A stretch of 64,000 nucleotides of DNA. Source: Amphimedon queenslandica. Taxonomy: Eukaryota > Porifera > Demospongiae > Haplosclerida > Niphatidae. Each line of letters opens with the position of its first letter. The stretch's first letter is position 1. Positions 13,501 to 25,589 of the stretch are shown here, one piece after another. The notes under the pieces were generated by a model. That model saw only the letters and a program-made list of their open reading frames with translations. It was not told the origin of the DNA and did no database searches. The stretch covers positions 33,450-97,449 of the forward strand of contig NW_003546507.1 of the NCBI RefSeq assembly GCF_000090795.2. Reading direction: 5' to 3'. Made by a program: the position numbers and the translations under genes.

Positions 13501-14160
13501 AGCAAAATCCTCACTTGCTATCACATCCATTGTTCCTCCAATTAATTAGACTAGTCATTGGGTGGGCGTGGTCTCCGAAAAAATGGCGGGAACTTTAAAA
13601 AGCACGTGGTAGCATAAAAGCACAGGATCCTGTAAAATGAAAAATAAGTGACAACAATAACAAAATAATAATAAAGAAAAAGGTAGAGTGGAAAAAAGGA
13701 GATTGTGGCATAGCTAACCATAGCAGGGGTAGCAGCCATTGAAGAAAGAGGTCACAATCCTCCATGACCTTTTAGAGAGAGAGAGAAAGAGAGAAAGAAA
13801 CTGAAGAGAAAGGGAGATTGCTGCTGGGTATAGAAAAGAAGGGCTAACTGCTGGTAACCTGTAAAGAAAAGAAAAATACAAATGAAGGAGTGATTGAGAG
13901 AGTGGCCATGACTAACCATAGCAGCCATTGAAGGAAGAGGTCACAACCCGCCATGTGACCTTTTAGACAAGAAAACTGAGCCAACTGGTGGTAACCTGTA
14001 AAGAAAGAGAAAATACAAATGGAGGAGGGATTGAAAGAGAGAGAGAGAGAGGAGGAGAGAGAAAGAAGGAGACTGTGGCCATGACTAACTGTAGCAGTAT
14101 CTCTTGACTAGGAGAGAGAGAGAGCTCTTGAAGACTGAGCCTTTGGTGCCAAAAAATGGC
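13180..14160 (-). ncRNA. Possible spliced minus-strand transcript with repeated exons, no clear ORF
   Basis: Reading the minus strand, a TATAAAA at 14189-14195 is followed by splice-like signals: a donor (CTACA/gttagt) at 14090; exon 13917-13995 between ctttacag and gttagt; exon 13719-13858 with the same border sequences; exon 13515-13629 (acceptor tttacag, donor gtgagg); and an acceptor at 13267. Two exons begin with the same GTTACCA(C/G)CAGTT and contain the same AAGGTCA...TGGCTGCTATGG block, so the exon cassette is duplicated. No long conserved reading frame results. A CCAAT-type ATTGG pair lies at about 14240. This is a prediction from signals only. Confidence 0.3.
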
Positions 14161-14941
14161 AGAAATGACTAAAGAGGAAGAACAGCTCGTTTTATACCCG
14201 CTGGGGCTTTCCCGGGAAAGGGCCTTACCGCGCTAATCTGATTGGTCAGATCTATGCTCCACCCACTGTTAGTCAGCAGTTTTCACTTTTGACCAAATTT
14301 GGTCAAAACTTACTCCAGATCACGTGAGCTCAACTCAAAGGCGCGGCTAGTTATTAAACTCGCGTTACTGATCTGAATGCAGACAATGTATTGGTAGATT
14401 TGTAGTTTTAAAAATTCACAAAAAATCCAATTGTGATCAGAATCCACTCAAACTTTCTACACAACATGAAAACATGTATATGCATTGGTTAACAAAGAAT
14501 GCATAGATATTAGTATCAGTATCACTAGCAGTAGTAGCCACTAGTGACTCATCCCAGCAGGATACAGTGATACCTTTATTTTGTATATGTACCTACATAT
14601 TAATGCTCTCAGACATTGTATTGTATGGATATTGGAGGGTTGGTAAAATGGCAACCCGCAGTGGTGCTCCTCTGGTAAAATTAATAATGGCATGTTAATG
14701 AACTTTAAGCACGAGTACTTCAAGCTTGTTTGTACATGTAAGACTTCACCATAGCAAGATGCAGCTGTAGCATAGGTTTAAATGGAGGTGCACTCTATAA
14801 AGCTGTATTATCACTGCTGTTCTATTACTATTATTATCAATAGTATTTGTGATTGATGAGGAATTGGCTACAAATGCAGTACAGATATATAAAGTTTTTA
14901 AATGCTATCAGTTGAATATATAGAATTATAGGTTATGAGGT

Positions 14942-16059
14942 CTAGTCATCTCCTCCGCCCACCACTTGGACTGTAGTCCGTGGCCTGTATTTCGGATTAA
15001 TGTGACTCGTGGTAGGATCAACGAATAACGGATTGTCCCCACTCTATTGGGAAAGAGAGAGAGAGAAAAATTATTATACATCTACATGTACTACATCAGT
15101 TATACTGTACTCTTGTGTATATGTATAGTGGAAAGCTATTTTAGAGCACTACATGTATTACTGTACTGTTACAATTTACAGCTACATATTGCTGAGTATG
15201 CTAAAATGCAGATTTCATACTAGCACAATAGATTTGCCAAAATGATGCTTTGCCAATTTTAAAGTTATTATTATTTTTTCTTTCTTTCTTTCTCTCTCTA
15301 TGCTTCTTTTTCTCTTACAGTGTTCCACAGTTCGTCCTCTTGGCTTTTCTTCCATGCCCTAAACTCTAGATATTCCTAAATAAAGTAACAATGATAATAA
15401 TGACACTATAATTATATTATTTCTATCTTTCTTACAATCAGATACTTCATTGCAACCCAGAGTGCTATTACAATGATTGCCAGCAGTATGATTCCTATTG
15501 TAACCACTAGCGGAATGACAAATATTGGAAAGGCGGAGCTACAACCAGCTACAGTAAAGAAAATAAATTCATAATAGGACTTCGATGCATGAGATTTGGA
15601 TCTGCATGTACTATTGTAACAGTTTTATTTTTAAAATTAATGATACATTATTAATATTTAATTTTTATTGTTTTTAATGAGTACAAATCCCTTTCTAAAT
15701 TTGTTTTAATTATTAAATTAATATATGCAGAATTAGGATTTCATAGTGCACAGTATTTCTTACCACTCCAGTCGTTAATGTCACTCTGTGTCTCATCAAA
15801 AATGACCATTATATTCCTTTCGGTTCCAAGGACATAGACTCCTACTTGATACGTGACCTCACAGTTGTCCTCTGTAATGGAGCAGGTCCTTAGTTCTGGA
15901 GGAGAGGAATTAGCAAGTGAACAGCTAGTACATCATTTACAATAATTATAATTATCATTTTTTAATATTTTTAGAGCGTTAGTATAATGGTATTATTGGT
16001 ATGTAGTGGACATAGAGAATAGAACAATTATTGGGTAATGTACTACTGTAGAATTAGGA

Positions 16060-16126
<67 letters not shown>

Positions 16127-16260
16127 TACCTTCATCAGTATTATTGTGTTCGTTAGGTGATACAATGCTCACATGATTACAGCTTGAGGGACAATTCTGC
16201 TCAATGTGACAACGGACACAGCTGGAGAGGAACGAGCAGGACCTGGCACAAACCTTAACA

Positions 16261-16333
<73 letters not shown>

Positions 16334-16334
16334 A

Positions 16335-16366
<32 letters not shown>

Positions 16367-17336
16367 TGTGTATAGGTTATAAGTTATTTCTTACGCTGCA
16401 TTCTTCACAGTAGAGACCAAATCTAACAGAATAATCTGAACACAAGCAAGTACCACAAGTACACTGGCCTGATCCTGAACATAATTCTCCCTAAGAGAGA
16501 GAGAGAGAGGCAATAAAACAATTGATGCATATACAATATACACAACCAGTAATAGCATACTTATGTAATGTATACATGTACATACATGTACATGTATATG
16601 TACATATACATCTACCTAACATTAAATTTATCAGTGCATATGTTTATTTGATACTAGTATACTTTATTCTATTATTAATATTTTATTTTATTCTATAATT
16701 AATATTTTATTTCTTGTTCTTACTGTGTTTCTATTAGCAGGTGCAACGCATGAGTCAGTGTCACTAGTACATCCACAGTTGGCACCTGAGAAACCTTCAC
16801 CACACCTACAGATACCATCACACCCACACACTCCGTGTCCGGAGCATGGTAAGACACGCCCACTTTCATGTACGCCTGACGGGCAGAGGGTGGGGTCACA
16901 CTCACAAAATTGACCCTATAAAATTAATAATTAATATCATTAATTAATTAATTGCGCTGATATTTCCTTTCAAATATTATTTTAAAAAAAGACTTTTTAT
17001 CATTATTTTTTACCTGGTATGTTTGTCCATTAGGTGCTCTGTTACATTCACATCTATTACAAACACAGGACCCCCTACCACTGCATATCTTTGTACTATT
17101 ACTGCTTGTACTATAGGGTCCGAAAATGAATGAATTTTAATGTGTTCCAGACCCAACTTACGTGCATCCTCCTCCACCTACGGCTGTTGCTGGACACTGG
17201 CAGATTGGTCCGTTTCTAGGGATGGCAGTTGTTATGGTTACAGTGGGAACAAGGGCTTACCGGTTGCTAGGGCAGATACAAGTGGAACACTCGTAAGTTC
17301 CGATACTAGAGCACACTGGACTACTGGTAACCTGGA

Positions 17337-17387
<51 letters not shown>

Positions 17388-19248
17388 TAATAATAATTAT
17401 TACATTTTCTGATACATATACATGTACTTATGCTGTTCCAATCAAGTTTGGATTTTTTACAAATTTTTCAAGTTTCTCAAAAATTGAGCCAAAGTTCTAT
17501 AATAGTCTTTGCTTTTTTGCTAGTTTTAAAATGCTCATAACTCAAAAATTATTTGTCGGAATCAGCTCAAACTTTCTACATAGCATAAGAACATCAATAT
17601 ACATCAGAAAATGTAATAAAAAATTGGAAATTATTTAGCAAGGCATTAGAAAAAGCAAGCAAAACTTGACTATACCCTACCTGTTCCTTCTCACATCCAC
17701 AAGAGCATATTCCGGACACATTAACAATGACATCACCAAACCCGATGAACTGAATATTCAATAAATGAGTCTCTCGACCAGTCAGACTCCTCTTACAATA
17801 ATCTGAACTTAATTCCAAACTGACCCCATACTGGACTGTATTGGGGTGCATCACATTGGTACACGTATCACCAGATATTAGGGTGCCATTGGAACTGGAG
17901 GAAGAGAGAGGGGGAGAGAGAGAAAGAGAGAAAAGAGGTGAACATACATGTACATGTAAATTTTTATGATTCCATGATTTCAGTGTACTGTATAATGCTT
18001 TACATTCAAAGAGCAAAAACTAGATCAGTTTTCACGCATAGAGGTCTGCAAAATATTCAATCACCATTAAGGACACATTACTAACATTGCAAATCTGTGA
18101 GAATTATTTTAGCAAAAAAATTGTAAAATTAAAGTGCTGTATAGCAGTGTTTTTATAATAGCAATATTTTACAGACTTGTGTCATTATATCGGTGTTATT
18201 GATAATAATATATTTATGTATTTACCAATTATTTAAGGGCATGGCAGTCATTGTTAGCTCTGGAATGGCGTCCAGTCCATTTATGACTGGCACTATTGTG
18301 CTTGATAGTTGCTAAAAATAGAATGACGTCATATTCCAATTCTAAAAATAGTAACCCACTATATATTGGTTCCTTATTAGTTCCAATAAATTGTCAGCAT
18401 TTGCAGATATTTCTCCAACGAAGGCACTCCTAATAATCTCGCTTAGTTGATTGTAGACCTCTGTAACACTCTTAGCAACTGCAAATATCGGGATGATCCT
18501 TTGATCGTTTAACATCTCAGCAATCATAGTCGAAGTGGGATAATCCTTTAATTAAGAAATGATTGTATAAACTTGCAATAAGTATACAGTGTAGCCTCTA
18601 TATAATGGACACTTTAAAAGTGTCTCTGTTATACAGAGGTGTCCTTTATGTGGAGGTTATTTTATACAGTAAGGAATGTAATTGGTACACTAGGTCCTGT
18701 CCGTTAAATGGAGGTGTACACTATAGAGAGTGTCCATTAAAAGAGACTACTATACTGTATATGAAATACCTAACTATAAACATACTAATTATATTACTAT
18801 TATTGTATTATGCATTCTTGTTCTGTAATATTATTAAAGTACATAGTAGTAGACTAGTCGTGTATTGCGTAGTTCATTTGTGAAGCTTCAGTTGTTGTCA
18901 CTAATGTTTGGCACCAATTTCAATGGAATGAATAGTAAACATCAGAAGAATGTAATTTTATATTTCTCTCTCTCTCTCTCTCTCCCTCGTCTCCTACCAC
19001 TAGTGATGCTTGATTATAGATCTTTGTTGTTGGATCTAAATGACATTTACCATCAGGTTGCTCACGCAGACCAGCTAACTATTGGAAAAAAAAAGAAAAT
19101 ATTACAAACATTATAAATATATAAATATACTAATATATGAATGTATTTAAATACTTTGCCGTCAAGTGCCATATGATAGTCCCCATCAGTCAGTACCAGT
19201 ACTAGCCTACGAGCATCTTCGACATCTCGCCAACCAATCTCACTCTGT

Positions 19249-19314
<66 letters not shown>

Positions 19315-20907
19315 TAATAATAATAATAATTGTTTCTTTTTTCTTTCTATGTACAGGGTCCTCCCTTTTTGTCCCCCTTTTGCCTGTTTTGTGTCTTTCT
19401 TAGAATAATAATAATAATGAATATTCATTAGTACCTGACAGGCTGCTACTTGCAATAAAGCATCCAGCAGTGCTTCCGGTTGATCAACACTACCAGAGAT
19501 TTTAGCATTAGCCAGTTCAGTCTATAAAAGAACAAGAATTATTATTATCGTTTTTATTTTTGCTTTTTTGCTTGGGTGCCATTGTTGTTGTTGTTGTTGT
19601 TGTTGTTTATTGATAATAATTTGTTTACTTTAAAGGTATCAACGTTGTCAGTTAAGTCCAGTCGATGCCTAAAGGCGTAAGTATATTCACAATCATTCTC
19701 AGCCACTGCTGGATAATCAGCAGCACAGGAGAAATTAGTACTAAAAGAAGGAGAAGGTAGAGATATTGAATTCAATGACAATGAGTGTTATAATTGGTAT
19801 TAGCTGAACTAGGTGATTCATTCGTGGGGATTTAATATTATTGGTGGCTGATGGTTTTATGAATTTCACTATTTAATTTTAATGTGAGCGTTGCTCAATG
19901 ATACGTGAGATAAAATTGCTGACTGTCATCCAAGAATTAATTATCACAGCCAAATAATACTCCTGCCAAGAAATAATAGTGTATTTACCTTACTATTAAA
20001 ATATTATTATTATTATTATTATTATTTTTTTTTTATTTTTTTTTATACATACTTTCTGTCAATGAAAGGCGAGACTGGCTTATCAATGAATGAGCCAAAA
20101 CCAATCCTAAACTCATCAGTAAGATTCTGCATCTGCCTCACTGTAAACACATAGAATGAATAGTAAATTTATCATAAAATAAAATAAAAATAGCAAATTA
20201 TAATAATTATTTGTGCTTTTCTCCTTACCTAGCTCATCTGAGAACATCCTCAAGTTTTGAAGATCATCTCTCATAGTGAATGAGAGGTCCATTAGTATGT
20301 ACATGTCTACTGATATTGAGCTGGGAGGAGAGACACTGATGTTAAAAGATTGAGGGAGCCCTGGCCTCAAGGAAAGGGAGACAAGCTGAGGAGTAACTGT
20401 TGGATCAGAAGAATTTAGTGTATCTTCCTTTAAAGAGACAGAGAGAGGGAGAGAGAGGGGGAGAGAGAGAACGAAAGAAAGAAAGAGAGGATAGAATTGA
20501 AGGAAAGGTGTTAAATGAATAAGAGATGTAGTTCCTTTTGTTCTATTCCTTTCATATTACCTTATCTATTGTTCCCATTGGATTAACTACATTGCTGCAG
20601 CCTCCAAGAGATGAAGAAAGCAAGTCAGCTCTTCGACATAAACCAATTGGCTCCAACTGACTATTGAACTGAGACGCCAACCGATTAAAAACACTCTATA
20701 CAATAAATAAACAATTTAGCATCATTCATTAGTGATCAATTATTATAGATGAATGGTCTGCAATGCATTAGCTGTAGGAAGATATGCAATACTATAGTGA
20801 TACTTACTGGGTCATTGCACCACGAACAGGAGGAATTCTTGGTTATGCAGTCAGTGCATGTAACCAAACTTTCACAATCTTTAAAGAAGAAAAAGAAAAG
20901 GAGAAGG

Positions 20908-20942
<35 letters not shown>

Positions 20943-21379
20943 GAGTGAAAAAATAAGCAGAGAGATTAATTGTCATTCCATGTATACAATATTGAAATAT
21001 TGCCTTGTCTATGTACACAAATTAGTAACATGATACTGGGTACAATCATATCTGTGGTCCAATTAGAGCAAGTACTGTCTGTGCTGTTATTAGAAGGAAA
21101 ATGTATAAATAAGTGAATTAGTCTGTAATCTAATTTATGATATAGTCACCTATACTGGAGTTGTGTACAATGTCATGTTGTTGAGTAATGGTTGGATTAA
21201 TGTATAGTTGTACTCTATCATAGTGGAATGCTGTCCACACATGGTGTCAACTATCAGTCATCTTGTTTGTCACAATGATACAGGATATGTGCATTAGTCT
21301 GTATGCTGGACTTACCCTGCGCTGTGGAGTGGCTTATAATGCAGAGAAGAGCTAGGAATAGTCCCCAGGAACGAGGCAT
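14942..21379 (-). CDS. Integrin beta subunit
   Basis: This is a cell-matrix adhesion receptor subunit that pairs with an alpha chain and binds talin inside the cell. Twenty-two exons are resolved with consistent phases and give about 816 aa: 21379-21316, 20878-20808, 20695-20561, 20427-20229, 20140-20053, 19740-19629, 19521-19435, 19244-19155, 19078-18998, 18545-18360, 18311-18226, 17894-17681, 17331-17261, 17215-17162, 17110-17014, 16915-16724, 16490-16395, 16253-16130, 15895-15764, 15548-15436, 15375-15319, 15043-14942. In order: signal peptide (MPRSWGLFLALLCIISHSTA); PSI (CESLVTCTDCITKNSSCSWC); beta-I domain with MIDAS DLSFT in MDLSFTMRDDL, the QNLTDEFRIGFGSF strand and LTDGDYH; I-EGF repeats; beta-tail; TM helix; and a tail with NPLF and NPKY motifs. 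The MIDAS has Thr where DxSxS usually has Ser. Confidence 0.95.
16050..16362. repeat. ATT and GA microsatellites in integrin introns
   Basis: A TTA run at about 16062-16122 and a GA run at about 16264-16360 lie in consecutive introns of the integrin gene on either side of the exon at 16130-16253. Similar runs are at 17337-17395 (TAA) and 19247-19330 (CAA then TAA). Confidence 0.85.
18587..18757. mobile_element. 171-bp Tc1/mariner-type MITE in an integrin intron
   Basis: It begins CAGTGTAGCCTC and ends TACTATACTG, flanked by TA at 18585-18586 and 18758-18759. Subterminal sequence (GGACACTTT, TGTCCATTA) is shared with the arms of 2511-3651. It sits between the integrin exons at 18998-19078 and 18360-18545. 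Confidence 0.75.
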
Positions 21380-21830
21380 GTCTATAAACAACAAAAATGT
21401 GATAATTATTATAAACTAACAATTATTATTTAAAAAATAGATATTCTTTTGGTATGTTTCAATAGCTAAGGCTTACTGGTTTTCACTTCAGCTTTTTCGT
21501 TGCTCTTTTCTTTTTGTACAGTGCTACGTAGTAAGCTCTCAGTCTAGCCTCGCTTATTCTGGTGGGAGAGAAAGGAGTGCTGCTGGTGGAATCACTGGAA
21601 TGCGGAATTGCATTGGAATGAGTAGGCGCGGCAATATTCCCGGGAACAATGATCGGAATGAAGGAAGTGCCCCGCCTTTTTCGCCGGGAAATTTAAATTT
21701 TGCGTGGGTATTTTCAAATGAAGAAGGTGGAGATTTGAAATTTGAACGACCAGAGACAGTTCCATCAGTTCCATCAAACTCCCCAAAGACCCTCTCACTC
21801 TCTCTCTCCCTCCATTCATTTAATAGTAGG
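21380..21830. promoter_or_regulatory. Divergent integrin beta / Bora intergenic promoter region
   Basis: About 450 bases separate the two start codons, so both promoters lie here. The Bora frame stays open upstream to an ATG at 21600, which would add 77 residues; I prefer 21831 because the family's short N-terminus precedes its NPF motif. No clear TATA box is seen. Confidence 0.4.
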
Positions 21831-24800
21831 ATGATGTCTTCGGGGGCTACCACCAATGGCGGGATCAACCCGTTCACATCAGAAGAGAGGGAGAACTTCC
21901 CCGAGTGGAGTCCTCTCTTTTCAAAGAACTCTAGTACTCCGTCAAATTTAAAAGTAATGGAGAGTTTCACAGCCCCCCTATTATTAAACGGGGTTTACAT
22001 TGCGCCTGTATTTATTTAAAATCTCTATTTTTCTTTTTTTAGCAAAAGAAGACTTTCCACTGGTCGATAGATCAAATGGCGAAACTTGTTAGTTTTTTCA
22101 TTAATTAGGAGGCGTCTAATTTTCCTTCTTTTTTGTAGAAACCGGTTGACATAGCAACTAGTCCTGCCTCTCTAGCTATCACCAATGTAATGAGGTATAA
22201 TATTATAATTGTACGGTTTTGGTGTTATTATTATTATTATCTTAACTTCTCCTCTTGCCCCTCCTACTTTTAGCCCCCATGATAATCCTGTGGCACAGAA
22301 GAAGGCTGACGAGGTGAGAGAGAGAGAGAGGGGGAGAGGGGAAAGAGAGAGAGAGAAGAGAGGAAGGAGAAATATAATGCTCTACAAATTTGACAATTAA
22401 AGATAATTACCAACTCTTGATAAACCCTATCATTTTTAACCATATACAGCACATCAATACATTGTCTCATATTTGCTAAATTAAAAACTGGCAATCACTA
22501 CATAATTTTAACAACCGATTCCCCGAAATTTAGCTCCACTCCAGAATTACCCGTTACACAGTGTTGGTTGTATTTAAACTATATTAACACATGATGTGTC
22601 ATCTTTATTGCCTTGCTTTTATCTTGTTAACAATTAGTATTAATAGAGATACAAACAATTATTTCTTGAGTATTGTTATACCTTTTGAATGTCATCAGTT
22701 TAATATAAACAGAATCACAGCACACAAATTCCGCTAGTCGCTAATTAATTATGTATTGTATGTACATGTATATCATATGACATCAATCACTGATCATGTG
22801 ACATCAATCAATGATCACGTGACATCAATCACTGATTATGTGATTTAAAAATAATTGTTGTTTTCTTTAGTATTTTTCTCAAAGGAACATTCTTCCTTCT
22901 CCATGGACGGGTGGAGGGAATGGTCCCATTGCTAAAGCTAAACACGTCACCTTCTCCCCATTGCCTCCCACTACCTCCTGTGAGTCTCATTAATTCATTA
23001 ATTAATAGGGTCTTACCCCTCCCTCTCTCCCCCATATACAGATTACAATGATGAAGATACTAAGAAAGTTGATGGTAAGGAAAGTTTTCCAAAAGTATTA
23101 TTCAAATTATTCAATTTTTAAAAGAAAAATTCACATTATTACATACACATACATAATACATACATATTTTAATGCTCATATTTATTTATTTATTTATTTA
23201 TTTAATTGTTTATTTATTACTATTTTTAGCTTCTACTCAGACATGCCTTACTTTACCAGTGGATTTAGATCTAGAGAAGATATTAGGTGAGAACTATAAT
23301 GCCGAAGAAACCCCACCTGCTACTATCATCATTTCCCTCCTTTAGGTCAAGAGTACTACACTGGAGAGGACAACAGCTTCACTCTTCGAAGGAAACTCTT
23401 TGGTCACCCTCAGAGAGAGAGCGAGAGCAGTCAAACGTCACGAGACAACTCTTACATAGAACCAAAAACTCATGACACACAGTAAGCCTCGTTGTGGTGG
23501 GTGTGGTTACCACGCCCATTTTAGGTTATCATCGACACCCCTTCGCTCCTCGCCGCTCTCCCCAGCCGTCTTCATTACAAAATTATCGTCTGAAGGTGCA
23601 ACTCCTCCTCCTCTATCCTCGTCCTTTCTAGAAAAAGGTTCTTCCCCACTTCTTTCTCCGATTAAAAGCGGCGATGGTCTTCAGTTATCTCCTATAATGA
23701 CTGATAAGAGAAATGGGAGTGGTCTTTCGTCTGCCCCACCTATCTCTCCGCCTTTATCTCCAATTCTTTCTTCTGCAACCGCTACTTGTACTAGTGGTGG
23801 TGCCGATACAGCTGGTGATAGTGTGGGTGTGGCTCTTAATAATGAATTAAACGGCTCATATACTTGTAGTACAGCCGATGAAGGCAACGATGAATCATCT
23901 CCTATAGTGCAGTCTAAACTAAGTACGTAGGTATATCCTATATCTTAATGTATTATACATGTACAAGTACAGTTTGTGCTACCGTAATTTTATTATTTTG
24001 CAAGTTAATATTTTTTAGCTTTTGTATAAATTTCATTGATTACAATTTTTATTATTAAATTTTAATATGACTGGGTCCTAATTCTTTCCTTCAGTTAAAA
24101 GACGTGTCATGTCCCCTAGAGGCAGTCCTGTCTATAAACAGCAGTGTATCTACCATAGTCCAGCCTCCCCTGATGTACCCCTCTTACCCCCGGCCACTGA
24201 TCCCCTCGTTCCCCCCTCTCTCCTCCATCTCTCGGACCTCCAATCGGAAAATGACGACAGTGCGGTTTTTCCCTCCTCCTCCTCTACTTCCCTACCTCAC
24301 AGCACTTGTTCGACATATTTTAAAAACCTCGCACTTGAAGAGACTGTCGATAGAGTTCTTACATCAGGTGTATCCTCATCTTGGCAGCCAAATATACACT
24401 CGACGATGCTGGAGGGTGCTAAGGGTGGGGTTGCCCCACCTATTTTTAATTCCGTGTCCGGTACAATCGATTCTGGTGTGGGGGTTTCAGATATGTCCGT
24501 TCCTGCTAGGACCACGCCTGTAACTTCCGCTGGTTCTTCTCCTGTTCCTCCTCTTCCTCATTCTCTTTTACCGTCTCGTCTTAAGTTGTCTTCGGTGATG
24601 GCCACACCCACTGGTCGCTATGAGAAATCTCCATTTGCTCCTGAGCTAGTCAGGAAGAAGAATTATTTCAAAGCAAAGTTGAATTTTAAAAGTATGTACC
24701 TACATTTTCTGATACATATTGATGTCCTTATGCTGTGTAGAAAGTTTGAGCTGATTCTGACCTCAATTTTTCAAGTTATGTTCATTTTAAGAAAACGCCA

Positions 24801-25589
24801 AAATTCTAAACAATACCCAAGGCTATAGCCCATGGTTTTTTCCAAAAAATGGCTCCGAAATCACCCCAAATTTTTATTACATTTTTTGATACTTATTGAT
24901 GTCCTTATGCTGTATAGAAAGTTTGAGCTGATTCCGACCTCAATTTTTTAAGTTACAACCATTTTAAGGAAACGCCAAAATTCTAAACAATACCCAAGGC
25001 TATAGCCCATGGTTTTTTCCAAAAAATGACTAAAAAATGACCCCCCATTTTTATTACATTTTAAAATACATATTGATGTCCTTGTGCTGTGTAGAAAGTT
25101 TGAGTTGATTCCGACTTCAATTTTTCAAGTTACGGCCATTTTAAGAAAACGCCCAAAATTTGAAAAATACCCAAGGCTATAGCCCATGGTTTTTTCCAAA
25201 AAAATGACTAAAAAATGACCCCCAATTTTTATTACATTTTTTGATACATATTAAAGTCTCCATGCTGTGTAGCAAGTTTGAGCTGATTTTGACAAGAAAT
25301 TGTTGAGTTATGACCATTTTAAAAATAGGCCAGTTTTGAAAAATACCCAAGGCTATAGCCCATGGTTTTTTTCCAAAAAATGACTAAAAAATGACCCCCA
25401 ATTTTATTACATTTTTGATACATATTGATGTCCTTATGCTCTGCAGAAAGTATGAACTGAATAATTTATTATCCAGCTGCACTTTGCGATCAAATTTAAA
25501 TGTCTCATTTAATCTTAGGTCCTGTGAAACAGGTCCCAATGAGGACTCCTTTACATGAACACAATTTGTCTCTGTCTCCTTGTTTGTGA
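21831..25589 (+). CDS. BORA: Protein aurora borealis (Bora)
   Basis: Bora activates Aurora A and helps it phosphorylate Plk1 at mitotic entry. Exons: 21831-21953, 22043-22087, 22139-22194, 22274-22313, 22871-22979, 23042-23074, 23230-23286, 23346-23481, 23525-23922, 24095-24691, 25519-25589; about 554 aa (human 559). Conserved N-terminal blocks: INPFTSEERENFPEWSP, FHWSIDQMAKL-KPVDI, then YFSQRNILPSPWTG and HVTFSPLPPTTS, followed by STQTCLTLPVDLDLEKILG and SFTLRRKLFG. The rest is Ser/Pro-rich with many SP sites suited to Cdk1. TIDSGVGVSDMS in the 24095-24691 exon fits a DSGxxxS beta-TrCP phosphodegron, matching known SCF-driven Bora turnover. Intron 10 carries the R1 repeat array. Confidence 0.88.
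22775..22845 (+). repeat. Three tandem ~24-bp units in a Bora intron
   Basis: The unit TGACATCAATCACTGATCATG is repeated three times with small changes, each carrying CATCAATCA and a TGATCA/TGATTA core. It lies about 30 bases before the Bora exon starting at 22871. Confidence 0.75.
24690..25455. repeat. R1 repeat array in Bora intron 10 (reverse orientation)
   Basis: About five units in the opposite orientation to the FZR1 array, each with TGATACATATTGATGTCCTT, CTGTGTAGAAAGTTTGAGCT and GGCTATAGCCCATGGTTTTT. It fills nearly the whole intron between 24691 and 25519. Confidence 0.8.

Noticed and set aside
16260-16362. Regular repeats checked as a CRISPR array
   Set aside because: Simple GA microsatellite without spacers; the genome is eukaryotic.
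21600-21830. Upstream in-frame ATG extending Bora by 77 residues
   Set aside because: The extension is CT-tract coded and unlike Bora; the start at 21831 gives the usual short stretch before NPF. It cannot be excluded without 5' cDNA.
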